A DNA stretch of 50,124 nt, from NCBI GenBank assembly GCA_003221895.1, contig QHUJ01000139.1, positions 1-50,124 on the forward strand. The letters run 5' to 3'. Below are positions 39,665 to 47,069 of this stretch, one piece after another. The first letter of the stretch is position 1; each line of letters opens with the position of its first letter. A program made the position numbers and the translations under genes. Under the pieces are notes generated by a model, which did no database searches, was not told the DNA's origin, and was given only the letters and a program-made list of their open reading frames with translations. This stretch comes from Gemmatimonadota bacterium (GTDB taxonomy: Bacteria; Gemmatimonadota; Gemmatimonadetes; Gemmatimonadales; GWC2-71-9).

Positions 39665-41071
39665 CTACTTCCGCTCTCCGGGGACACCGAGCTCCGTCAT
39701 GGCCCGGAGATCGAGGACATCGTTCAGCTCCTTGCCTTTCAGCAGACCCTTCTCCATCACGAGCTGGCGCACGGTGACGTTCTTGGCGATGGCTTCCTTG
39801 GCGAGTTTGGCGGCTTCGGTGTAGCCGATCATTGGCGCGAGCGCGGTTACGAGCGCAGGGCTTCGCTCGAGCCAGTAGGCGCACTGCGCCGCGTCGGCCT
39901 CGATGCCCTCCACGCACCTTTCCGCCAGCACGCGGGTGGCATTCGTGAGAATCATCATGGAGAAGAACAGGTTATGCGCGATGACGGGCATCATCACATT
40001 CAGCTCGAGCTGTCCCGCCTCGGCGGCTGTCGTCACCGTGACGTCGTTGCCGAGGACCTGAAAGCAGACCTGATTCACCATCTCTGGAATCGACGGATTC
40101 ACTTTGCCCGGCATGATACTCGATCCCGGTTGCACCGCGGGCAGCACGATCTCCGCGAATCCGGTTCGCGGCCCCGACACCATGAGGCGGAGATCGCTGG
40201 CGATCCTGCCGAGATCGACGGCGTAGGTCCGCAGCGCGCCCGAGAACGCGGTGGGATCGCCCAGCGACTGCATCAGCTGCACGCGATCCTGACCGGCGCG
40301 AAGCTGCTGCCTGGTCATCGCCTGCAGGTGTTTGACCATCAACGCGGGATACTGCGGCTCGGCGTTGAGTCCGGTACCGACCGCCGTGCCGCCGATACCG
40401 AGGTCGCGCAGATCGTCCGCCGCGCGCGCGATGCGCGCGCTACTGCGCTCCACGGTGTGGCCGTAAGCCGTGAACTCCTGACCGAGGCGCACCGGCGTCG
40501 CGTCCTGAAGATGGGTCCGGCCGGACTTCACGATGCCGTCGAACGCGCTGCCTTTGGCCAGGAACGCCCGGGCCAAGCGCGCGAGCGCCTCCGTCAGTGC
40601 CGGCAACAGCGCCAGCGCGCCGAGCCGGATCGCGGTGGGAATCACGTCGTTGGTCGACTGAGCCATGTTGACGTGATCGTTGGGGTGCACGGGCTTGTAT
40701 TCGCCCCGCTTCCCTCCCAGCAGCTCGTTGGCGCGGTTCGCGAGCACCTCGTTGCAGTTCATGTTGTGCGAAGTGCCGGCCCCTGCCTGATAGGGATCGA
40801 CGACGAACTGGTCGCGATGCCCGCCGGCGAGGACCTCGTCGGCAGCGCGGATGATGGCATCGGCAAGCTTCGGGTCGAGTCTGCCTGTCTCGCGGTGCGT
40901 CAGCGCCGCGGCCTTCTTGATCCCGATACAGGCGTCGACGAACGCGGGGAGGGGTCGCAGATTGGAAATGGGAAAGTTTTGGCGGGCGCGTTCCGTTTGA
41001 ATGCCCCACAGCGCGTCCGCCGGAACCGGCAGCTCTCCCAGGGGATCGCGTTCCATTCGGGTTTGGCTCAT
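39665..41071 (-). CDS. aspA: Aspartate ammonia-lyase
   Basis: 468 residues of the fumarase/aspartase superfamily. The signature GSSIMPGKVNP is present. Its continuation, SIPEMVNQVCFQVLGND, matches aspartases (fumarases have TQCEA there), as does YQAGAGTSHNMNCNEVLANR. It releases ammonia and fumarate from aspartate. The start ATG at 41071 has GGGGA 8 bases upstream. It is divergent from the cupin gene across 73 bases. Confidence 0.88.
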   Translation of the reverse strand: MSQTRMERDPLGELPVPADALWGIQTERARQNFPISNLRPLPAFVDACIGIKKAAALTHRETGRLDPKLADAIIRAADEVLAGGHRDQFVVDPYQAGAGTSHNMNCNEVLANRANELLGGKRGEYKPVHPNDHVNMAQSTNDVIPTAIRLGALALLPALTEALARLARAFLAKGSAFDGIVKSGRTHLQDATPVRLGQEFTAYGHTVERSSARIARAADDLRDLGIGGTAVGTGLNAEPQYPALMVKHLQAMTRQQLRAGQDRVQLMQSLGDPTAFSGALRTYAVDLGRIASDLRLMVSGPRTGFAEIVLPAVQPGSSIMPGKVNPSIPEMVNQVCFQVLGNDVTVTTAAEAGQLELNVMMPVIAHNLFFSMMILTNATRVLAERCVEGIEADAAQCAYWLERSPALVTALAPMIGYTEAAKLAKEAIAKNVTVRQLVMEKGLLKGKELNDVLDLRAMTELGVPGERK

Positions 41072-41144
41072 TGGCCCATCCCCGGTCCCAGTCGTATCAT
41101 TTCGCTCCCTGCGCGTATCGTCCGTCTGGAGCCAGGAATCGCCC

Positions 41145-41501
41145 ATGGAATCCCCAGAATTGGTGCAGCACCTGCTCGAGCGCGCCGCGTTCCGCGCGGA
41201 TGCGATGACCAAGGTCGACTGCTTTCGATCTCACCGGCTGATCGTCGGGCTCAACTGCTTCGAGCCGGGACAGAGCCAATCGGTTCACACGCACGCGGGC
41301 GCCGACAAATTCTATGTGGTGCTCAGTGGAAAGGCTACTTTCGTCATCGGCGAGAAGACGGTCGCGGCGGGTCCCGGCGATTTGGTCGTCGCCCCCGCAG
41401 CCATCCCGCACGGGGTCGCGCGCGCCAGCGAACGCACGATCGTGTTGATGGCGATGGCGCCCGCGCCTACCGGCGCGGCCGGCGAAACCAACCGACCGTG
41501 A
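41145..41501 (+). CDS. Cupin-domain protein
   Basis: 118 residues, single-domain cupin. Metal-site residues appear as VHTHAGADKFYVVLSG (H-x-H and a nearby Lys/Asp) and PHG in motif 2 (APAAIPHGVARAS). AGGA 8 bases before the ATG supports the start. Small cupins like this bind metals or small ligands; no substrate can be given. Its last 35 bases overlap the opposite-strand end of the UPF0104 gene. Confidence 0.85.
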   Translation: MESPELVQHLLERAAFRADAMTKVDCFRSHRLIVGLNCFEPGQSQSVHTHAGADKFYVVLSGKATFVIGEKTVAAGPGDLVVAPAAIPHGVARASERTIVLMAMAPAPTGAAGETNRP

Positions 41502-42273
41502 ACAGCTCCGTGGCCGCCTTGGCACCGTGCGTGCGTACCAGCAGATATATGCCCAGGATCGTGAGCAAGATCGTCGTATAGAAGCGCCAGAGCAGCAGCA
41601 TCGTCAGCTGATGCCCCGCCCCGAAGTCGCCCGCGAATCCCGACAAAAAGGCGACCTCGATGCCGCCGCCGCCCGACGGCAACGGCACGACGAGCGGAGC
41701 GTGAATGAGCGCGAGCGATCCAAAGAACATTACGCCGAACGGCGGCGCATCGGGGTGGCCCCACGCGAGTGCCGGCAGAATCAGGGCGCGCGCGGCGAGA
41801 CTCACCGCGGTCAGTAACGCACCCGCGAACAGCACCCACCACGGCGCGCGGCGCACGTGCGCCAGTGCCACCCGCCATTGCCGCCGCACGCGATGCCGGA
41901 TCGCGCCCGGCCGCACCAGCCGCTGCAGCGTCCAAACCACGATCAGCACGACGAGCGCAATGAGCTCGAAGCCGAGCAGATCGCGAGCGAGGCTGTGACT
42001 CAGGAAGCGGTCGGCAGCCTGGCTCCAATCCGGGACATAGTAGGCGGCGAGCGACAGCGCCACGATTCCGAACACCGGCCATTCCGCGGCGACCTCCACG
42101 CCCAACGCGACCAGCGCCATCACGACACGCAACCCCGACCAGGTCATGCCGAGAAACCGCGCCGGCTCGCCGCCCAACCGATTCGGGGTGAGGGTGGACG
42201 CCGCTTCCCCGTAGAGATTGAGGCGCACCGCGTCCATGAACGAGAGGCGGCCGCCGGACGCCCAGGTGGCCAA
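41467..42273 (-). CDS. UPF0104 / lysylphosphatidylglycerol-synthase-TM-like membrane protein
   Basis: At least 268 residues with about seven transmembrane segments, e.g. VVMALVALGVEVAAEWPVF and LLGFELIALVVLIVVW. GEAASTLTPNRLGGEPARF and LPSGGGGIEVAFL are hallmark UPF0104/YbhN blocks. The listed start is a TTG at 42273, but family-like coding continues upstream in frame (LINHVLAILLLGIDCAARAG, a first membrane helix) to a CTG at 42342-42340, with no ATG, GTG or TTG in between. The real start is probably that CTG or another non-standard codon just upstream. A lipid or polyisoprenoid-linked function is typical of the fold but unproven. Confidence 0.75.
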   Translation of the reverse strand: MATWASGGRLSFMDAVRLNLYGEAASTLTPNRLGGEPARFLGMTWSGLRVVMALVALGVEVAAEWPVFGIVALSLAAYYVPDWSQAADRFLSHSLARDLLGFELIALVVLIVVWTLQRLVRPGAIRHRVRRQWRVALAHVRRAPWWVLFAGALLTAVSLAARALILPALAWGHPDAPPFGVMFFGSLALIHAPLVVPLPSGGGGIEVAFLSGFAGDFGAGHQLTMLLLWRFYTTILLTILGIYLLVRTHGAKAATELFTVGWFRRPRR

Positions 42274-42334
42274 TTGAATGCGGCCCGCGCGGGCCGCGCA
42301 GTCGATGCCCAGCAGCAGAATGGCGAGAACGTGA

Positions 42335-42436
42335 TTAATCAGAGCAGTCGCCGAGGGGGTAAAGGAACCCGCAATTGGGGCACGGATTCTTACAGCCCCA
42401 CGGTTTCGGCCGGACTTCCGCCCCGCATCGCATGCA
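42335..42436 (-). CDS. Zinc-ribbon microprotein (33 aa)
   Basis: A 33-residue protein beginning MRCGAEVRPKPWGCKNPCPN, with cysteines at 3, 14, 18, 21 and 30; the C-x3-C-x2-C cluster and the remaining Cys can bind a zinc ion. It starts 10 bases after the metallo-beta-lactamase stop, and its stop overlaps the upstream extension of the UPF0104 frame (TCTGATTAA). Similar Cys-rich microproteins of unknown function occur in many bacteria. It could also be the remains of a longer fusion with the next gene. Confidence 0.55.
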   Translation of the reverse strand, partial: CMRCGAEVRPKPWGCKNPCPNCGFLYPLGDCSD

Positions 42437-42446
42437 GCGCGGAGCT

Positions 42447-43094
42447 TTAGACGATCCGGTGGACGCCGGTGAGGAAGGGATTCGCGGCGCGCTCGCGTCC
42501 GATGGTGGTTTCGGGTCCATGACCGCTGTACACGATGGTATCATCGGACAGCGAGAGCAACTCACGCTCGATGCTGCCGATAAGCGTCTCGAAGTCCGCG
42601 CCCGGCAGGTCGGTCCGTCCGATCGACCCGGCGAACAACACGTCGCCCGTGAACGCGACGCCAGGTCCGAGCAGGCAGACGCTGCCGGGGGAATGACCCG
42701 GCGTGTGCCGGATATCCAAGCTCAGCTGGCCGACGCGCAGCCGCTGGCCGGGCACCATCTCCGCGTCGGGCGCCGGCAGCGGGCCTCCCTCCGGCTGGGC
42801 GAGCCCGAACCACGCCACCTGTTCCGGCACGGCGTCGTAGAGCGGCCGGTCCGCGGGATGGAGCCAGATCGATGCGCCCGTCTCGCGCGCCACGCGCGCC
42901 ACGCCCAGGACGTGATCGAGGTGCGCGTGCGTCAGCCAGATCGCGACGGGTCGGGCGCCCGTTTCCTCCACCTTGTGCAGGATCAACCCGGCTTCTTCCC
43001 CCGGATCGATGATGGCGCATTCACGCGCCTGCTCATCGACGACGAGGTAGCAGTTCTCCGCAAACACGCCGTTGGGAATCTGGACGACCTTCAT
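42447..43094 (-). CDS. Metallo-beta-lactamase-fold hydrolase (glyoxalase II-like)
   Basis: 215 residues. The metal-binding motifs are LTHAHLDHVLG (HxHxDH), HTPGHSPGS, FTGDVLFAGSIGRTDLPGAD and YSGHGPETT. Short size and lack of a C-terminal helical domain match the bacterial YcbL-type glyoxalase II/thioesterase group, likely acting on thioester metabolites such as S-lactoylglutathione or bacillithiol analogues. Coupled by ATGA to trxB upstream, which supports a thiol-related role. Confidence 0.88.
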   Translation of the reverse strand: MKVVQIPNGVFAENCYLVVDEQARECAIIDPGEEAGLILHKVEETGARPVAIWLTHAHLDHVLGVARVARETGASIWLHPADRPLYDAVPEQVAWFGLAQPEGGPLPAPDAEMVPGQRLRVGQLSLDIRHTPGHSPGSVCLLGPGVAFTGDVLFAGSIGRTDLPGADFETLIGSIERELLSLSDDTIVYSGHGPETTIGRERAANPFLTGVHRIV

Positions 43095-44062
43095 TTCCGG
43101 GCCATAACCTTGCCGTCGGTTTCGCGCAGCGACTTGAGGTATTTCTCGACGGCGATGGCTGCGGTCGTGGCATCTCCGACTGCGGTCGTGATCTGGCGCG
43201 TCACCTGACTGCGCACGTCGCCGGCGGCAAACAGTCCGGCCATCGAAGTCATCATTTTGTTGTCGGTTATCAGGTAGCCGCCCGCGTCATGGTCGACGTG
43301 GCCGTCCACGAGCTGCGTATTGGGGTGGAACCCCGCAAAAATGAAGACGCCCCCAACGTCGAGATTGGAGCGTTTGCCCGTGGTCTTGTTCTCCAACACC
43401 GCGTGGGTGACGCCCTTCTCGTTGCCGGCGATCTCCGGAACGACCGTGTTGCGGATGACGTCGATTTTGGTATTGGCAAAGGCCCGTTCCTGCAGGATCC
43501 TCGAGGCGCGGAAGTCCTCGCGGCGGTGCACCAGCGTCACCTTGCTGGCATAGCGCGTCAGATAATCCGCCTCTTCCACCGCGGCATCGCCACCGCCCAC
43601 GACCGCGAGATGCTCACCCTTGAAGAACGCGCCGTCGCAGACCGCGCAGTAGGAGACGCCTTTACCGGCGTACTCCTTTTCGCCGGGCACGCCGAGCTTC
43701 ACCGGCGTGCCGCCAGCGGTGAGGATGACCGCCTGGCTGTGATAGCTGTTGCCGCGGGCCGTTTCGACCTCGAACCAGCCATCCGCTGCTCGGCGAATGC
43801 GGTCCACCGTATCGGTAACGATCTCGGCGCCGAACTTCTTGGCGTGCTCGGTCATCTTCTGCGCGAGCTCCCACCCCTTGATGCTCTCGAAGCCGATGTA
43901 GTCTTCGATGAGGTCGGTATTGAGCAGCTCGCCGCCCGGTGCCCCGCGCTCGATCGTCACGGCCTTGAGCATGCCCCGGCCGGCATACAACGCGGCGCAC
44001 AGGCCCGCGGGACCGGCACCGACGATGATGACGTCGTAGATGAGTGCGACACGCTTAGTCAT
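43091..44062 (-). CDS. trxB: Thioredoxin reductase
   Basis: 323 residues, low-molecular-weight type. FAD binding: IIVGAGPAGLCAALYAGR. Redox-active CAVCDGAFF. NADPH domain: LAVVGGGDAAVEEADYL with the HRREDFRAS segment. The FAD closing motif GLFAAGDVRS is near the end. It overlaps DUF309 by 8 bases and the hydrolase by 4. It might supply electrons to the selenocysteine-type peroxiredoxin encoded upstream in the same run, through a thioredoxin not seen here. Confidence 0.95.
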   Translation of the reverse strand: MTKRVALIYDVIIVGAGPAGLCAALYAGRGMLKAVTIERGAPGGELLNTDLIEDYIGFESIKGWELAQKMTEHAKKFGAEIVTDTVDRIRRAADGWFEVETARGNSYHSQAVILTAGGTPVKLGVPGEKEYAGKGVSYCAVCDGAFFKGEHLAVVGGGDAAVEEADYLTRYASKVTLVHRREDFRASRILQERAFANTKIDVIRNTVVPEIAGNEKGVTHAVLENKTTGKRSNLDVGGVFIFAGFHPNTQLVDGHVDHDAGGYLITDNKMMTSMAGLFAAGDVRSQVTRQITTAVGDATTAAIAVEKYLKSLRETDGKVMARK

Positions 44063-44402
44063 GCGCGATGAATTCCAATCGTGGGGGGTTCCCCTCCCCC
44101 GCGAGGGCGCGCGCCAGCTGCGCGCGAAAGTCCACCATTTCGTATTCGATCTCGGGTTGCGGCGGTCCGGCCAGCTTTTCCAGTGCTGCCGCTCCAACCA
44201 CGACCGTGCCGTGGCGGTTCCCGCGGGCGCGATGCAGCAGGGCCGCGGCTGCCTGGATAAAACCCTGCCAGACCCGTGCTTCGCTCTCCTTAATAATAGA
44301 ACGCCACACTGTTTCCAACGCCTCGTGGGCTAACCAGTACTCCCCGGAGTTGAACAGCTGCCGGGCGTGCTCTAAGTATCGCTGCCGCTCGTCAGGATTC
44401 AT
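44055..44402 (-). CDS. DUF309 protein
   Basis: 115 residues with the DUF309 core LFNSGEYWLAHEALETVWRS and the second helix ARVWQGFIQAAAALLHRARGN. A helical bundle of unknown function. The ATG at 44402 is chosen over the longer frame because the family begins there (DERQRYLEHARQLFN); upstream lies a short repeat, 44406-44431. Confidence 0.85.
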   Translation of the reverse strand: MNPDERQRYLEHARQLFNSGEYWLAHEALETVWRSIIKESEARVWQGFIQAAAALLHRARGNRHGTVVVGAAALEKLAGPPQPEIEYEMVDFRAQLARALAGEGNPPRLEFIAHD

Positions 44403-44405
44403 GTC

Positions 44406-44431
44406 CGTGGTGCGTGGTACGTGGTGCGTGG
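44406..44431. repeat. GTGCGTGG-type dispersed repeat, copy 1 (upstream of DUF309)
   Basis: CGTGGTGCGTGG followed by TACGTGGTGCGTGG, i.e. GTGCGTGG-like octamers in tandem with one variant. It lies in the 61-base gap between the DUF309 start and the preceding gene. Its minus-strand translation resembles PRTTHHVPRTT, close to the peptides produced by copies 2 and 3. Confidence 0.7.
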
Positions 44432-44463
44432 ACCGGCGAGCATTCCCCCGCACCGCGTAGCGC

Positions 44464-45189
44464 TCACCGCGCACCCAATTGCAGGAGATTCAGCGCTCCG
44501 TGGCAACTCGAGATCGTTCCGACCAGGATCTCGACGGGGTCGCCGCCCGCCCCGGCTTCTTCCACGAGCCGATCACCGGCGCGCACAGCATCCGCCGAGA
44601 ACATGCCGACGCCGAACACCTGGTGCTTGCAGACGAATAGCGCCGGACCGGCGACGTGCAGCCGCTGGGCCAGCTCACGGACCGAGTCCGACATCTCCCA
44701 CGTGCGCGGCGCACCGATCGCGGGACAGAGCGCGGGCTCGATGCAGTGCGTCGGGCAGATCCAGTCGGCCCAGGAGACGTAGCGCGTGTGGTCGAGACCT
44801 TCAGCCGATCGATCGTATGGCGTCGGAACCGTGCCGGGCACCGGCCCGGCGGAGACGCGCCGCGTGGGCCAGCGCTCGCGCGCGCGCCGGAGCACCCATT
44901 CGAACATCAGATGAGGCATGTGGGGAGAAGGGACGATCTGATCATCACGTGCGTGGTGCGGAGTGCGTGGTGCATCGGGTAGCCATGCATCGAAGAACGT
45001 CGACCATTCCCCGGTTACGAACTCGCGATCGTGCGCTTCACCAAGCTCGCGACGTGCCTGGCAATCCTGGTTCCGGTCGACCACGATGACGGTGCGGTAA
45101 TCGGTCTTGCCGCGCACCTTGGCTTTCGCGAGTTGCGACGCGTAGAACGTGCCGTAGCAGCCCCCACCGACCACGACGACGTCTCTCAG
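44464..45189 (-). CDS. Unknown Rossmann-fold protein with C-x3-C-x5-C motif
   Basis: About 241 residues. A dinucleotide-binding start DVVVVGGGCYGTFYASQLAK leads to IVVDRNQDCQARRE, then a region with WADWICPTHCIEPALCP (C-x3-C-x5-C, perhaps a metal or Fe-S site) and a C-terminal cluster including FVCKHQVFGVGMFSADAV and ISSCHG. No named family is recognised. No ATG start exists; a CTG at 45189 overlaps the SDR stop as CTGA and has GGGAGA 8 bases upstream, so CTG is the best start. A GTG at 45174 is the alternative. Residues 73-82 (DAPRTPHHA) come from a dispersed repeat. Confidence 0.65.
   Translation of the reverse strand: MRDVVVVGGGCYGTFYASQLAKAKVRGKTDYRTVIVVDRNQDCQARRELGEAHDREFVTGEWSTFFDAWLPDAPRTPHHARDDQIVPSPHMPHLMFEWVLRRARERWPTRRVSAGPVPGTVPTPYDRSAEGLDHTRYVSWADWICPTHCIEPALCPAIGAPRTWEMSDSVRELAQRLHVAGPALFVCKHQVFGVGMFSADAVRAGDRLVEEAGAGGDPVEILVGTISSCHGALNLLQLGAR
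44948..44973. repeat. GTGCGTGG-type dispersed repeat, copy 2 (inside a coding region)
   Basis: CGTGCGTGGTGCGGAG and GTGCGTGGTGC in tandem, within the unknown Rossmann protein gene. Read in frame on the minus strand it adds DAPRTPHHA, in an otherwise normal sequence between WLP and RDD. Confidence 0.65.
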
Positions 45190-45917
45190 CGGATGAGTCT
45201 CCCTCCGTCGACCACGAGGATGGTTCCTGTAGCGTAATCGGTGCCGCTCAACAGGAATCGCACGGCGGCCACCACGTCCGCCGGCGCGCCGAGGCGATTG
45301 AGCGGCGTCGTTTCGCGGATGTGGTCTCGCGCCTTGTCGTCCCACTCGTCGGGCAGCAGCACCGCCCCGGGGGCGACGGCATTGACCGCGATGTCGGGCG
45401 CGAGCGCGCGGGCCAGGCCCTTGGTCAGCATCACGACGCCCGCCTTGCTGACGCAGTGTGGCACGTAGGCCGGCCACGGCTCGAGACCTGCCAGGTCGGC
45501 GATGTTGACGATCTTGCCCTTGGCGCGCCGCAGGTACGGAATCGCGCCCTGCGAGACGAAGAACATGGCGCGCAAGTTGAGATCGAGCGTCTCATCCCAG
45601 CTCTCAGGCGTTACGTCCTCGACATTCTGGCGCACCATGATCGCCGCGGCATTGACCACGACATCGAGACGGTTGAGGGAGCGGGCCGCTTGATCCGCCA
45701 GCCCGCGCGCCACCCCGGGGTCGCTCAAGTCTCCCGGTATCAATGCAGCTTGGCGGCCCGCGGCGCGAACGGCGGTCGCCGTCTCTTCCGCTCCCTGCTT
45801 GGAGTCGTGGTAATGCACGGCCACGTCGCACCCGGATTGGGCCAGCCCGATTGCGATTGCCTGCCCGACGCGGCGCCCCGCTCCAGTCACCAGAGCGGTC
45901 GTGCCTTCGAGCCGCAC
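45186..45917 (-). CDS. SDR-family oxidoreductase (FabG/pteridine-reductase-like), His in place of catalytic Tyr
   Basis: 243 residues, classical SDR. NADP-type start VTGAGRRVGQAIAIGLA, then the conserved NAAA segment (VVVNAAAIMV), and the late SAGG-like end VVDGGRL. The usual YxxxK appears as HCVSK (His154, Lys158), and the preceding Ser position reads NIAD. Activity may therefore differ from normal SDRs. It starts at GTG, sharing one base with the upstream SDR stop. Substrate unknown. Confidence 0.8.
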   Translation of the reverse strand: MRLEGTTALVTGAGRRVGQAIAIGLAQSGCDVAVHYHDSKQGAEETATAVRAAGRQAALIPGDLSDPGVARGLADQAARSLNRLDVVVNAAAIMVRQNVEDVTPESWDETLDLNLRAMFFVSQGAIPYLRRAKGKIVNIADLAGLEPWPAYVPHCVSKAGVVMLTKGLARALAPDIAVNAVAPGAVLLPDEWDDKARDHIRETTPLNRLGAPADVVAAVRFLLSGTDYATGTILVVDGGRLIR

Positions 45918-46654
45918 TAGTAGGCTTTCCCGGTAATGGGGACGATCTGTCCGGTGATCGCGCTGGCCTCGTCACTCGCCAGGAAGAGCACCGTGTTGAC
46001 CACCTCGTCCAGCTCGACGAGCGGCGCCTTGGAGTCTTGCAGCTGCGCGAGATTGTCGGCGGTCCGCACGGTCGCGGGCGCGACCGCGTTCACGCGAATC
46101 CCGGCGTCGCGATATTCCCGCGCCAGCTCCCGGGTCAGCCCCGCCACCGCGGACTTGGCCGCGCTGTAGGCCGACATGTGCATCAACGAGCGCACGACGG
46201 CGATCGATGCAAAGTTGACGATCGCGCCCCCGCCCCGCGCCAGCAGCGGCGGGATCGCCGCCTGGCACATGAAGAATGCGGTCTTGAAGTTGACGGCGAG
46301 TTCCCGATCGAGCGCCTCGGGCTGTACCTCGGTAAACGGCCCAAAGCTGAAGAATCCTCCCGCGACGTTCACCAGGATGTCGAGGCCGCCGAACTGCGAC
46401 TGCACGGCGGCGGCGGCCGCCTGCGCCGCCTCGGGCTGGGTGAGATCTCCCGCGGAGGCCTTGGCGGCGATGCCGTCGGCCGCGAACTCCTTGACCCGGT
46501 CGGCGAGACCGACCGCGTTGACATCCGCGAGCAACAGCTTGGCGCCGGCCCGCCCCAGTCCCCGGGCCACGGCGTGCCCGATCTGTCCGACGCGCCCGAC
46601 TCCGGTGACGAGGGCGACCTTCCCGCGGAGATCAGCGGGCACGGACGACGTCAT
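45917..46654 (-). CDS. SDR-family oxidoreductase
   Basis: 245 residues. VTGVGRVGQIGHAVARGL replaces the standard TGxxxGxG with a slightly longer loop. The catalytic set is intact: Ser in NFASIA, YSAAK, and the NVAGG segment. It ends VPITGKAY. It starts at ATG 46654, inside the last codons of the peroxiredoxin gene (23-base overlap). Substrate is unknown, but with the second SDR immediately after it the two may act in sequence or as a pair. Confidence 0.82.
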   Translation of the reverse strand: MTSSVPADLRGKVALVTGVGRVGQIGHAVARGLGRAGAKLLLADVNAVGLADRVKEFAADGIAAKASAGDLTQPEAAQAAAAAVQSQFGGLDILVNVAGGFFSFGPFTEVQPEALDRELAVNFKTAFFMCQAAIPPLLARGGGAIVNFASIAVVRSLMHMSAYSAAKSAVAGLTRELAREYRDAGIRVNAVAPATVRTADNLAQLQDSKAPLVELDEVVNTVLFLASDEASAITGQIVPITGKAY

Positions 46655-47069
46655 CCACCGGGGGAGCCCCGCGCTGCGCGAAGTGCACCGTGCCGTCGCG
46701 CCCGATGACGTACACGGTCCGCTGGATACCCTTGCCGTCGTCCTTCAAGGCGTGGTACGCCGCCGCAATCGCGCGGTCGGGATCGGAGAGCAGCGGAAAA
46801 TTGAAGTTGAATTTCTCGACATAGCTCTTGTGACTGTCCACGCTCGCCGGGTTCACGCCCAGCGGCTGCATCTTGGCTGCGTTGAATTTGTCGATCTCAT
46901 CGCGCACGGCGGAGAGTTGGCGGTTTCAGCCGGGGGTGTTGTTGCCCGGATAGAAGACGAGCGCTACCGGCCCGCTCTTGAGCAGATCCGCGAGCGCGTA
47001 GGTGCGGCCGTCCGACGCCGCGGCAGTGAACTGCGGCGCCTTGCTGCCGACCGCCAACGGTTCGCTCAT
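46632..47069 (-). CDS. Peroxiredoxin (Bcp/PrxQ-like), probable selenoprotein with UGA at the peroxidatic position
   Basis: 145 residues if the single in-frame TGA (46928-46926, residue 48) is read as selenocysteine. The N-terminal half is EPLAVGSKAPQFTAAASDG and continues to VALVFYPGNNTPG, then TGA, where Bcp proteins have Cys (TPGC). Translation continues NRQLSAVRDEIDKFNAAKMQ, then the Bcp-like FNFPLLSDPD and QRTVYVIGRDGTVHF, ending normally. No other Cys is present, so it would act by a one-Sec mechanism. ATG at 47069 has GAGGA upstream and overlaps the PHP stop by 4 bases. A read error of TGC to TGA is the main alternative. Confidence 0.75.
46896..46928 (-). promoter_or_regulatory. Candidate SECIS-like stem-loop after the in-frame UGA
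   Basis: Directly after the UGA, CUC (10-12 bases downstream) can pair with GAG (28-30), and CGC (15-17) with GCG (23-25), across a small internal loop. The 5-base apical loop CGUGC has a central GU, 18-22 bases from the UGA. Bacterial SECIS elements are short stem-loops here with a G/GU in the loop, so position and loop fit. The stem is short and the pairing was done by eye. Confidence 0.45.

Noticed and set aside
39632-41581. Plus-strand open frame of 649 codons opposite aspA
   Set aside because: AspA carries full family motifs; the shadow frame also overruns the cupin start.
44403-44474. N-terminal extension of DUF309 to 44474
   Set aside because: It consists of the dispersed repeat and non-family residues; ATG 44402 begins the conserved domain.
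46632-46907. Peroxiredoxin read as a pseudogene or two genes
   Set aside because: One TGA precisely at the catalytic Cys, everything else intact; recoding explains it better, though a read error cannot be excluded.
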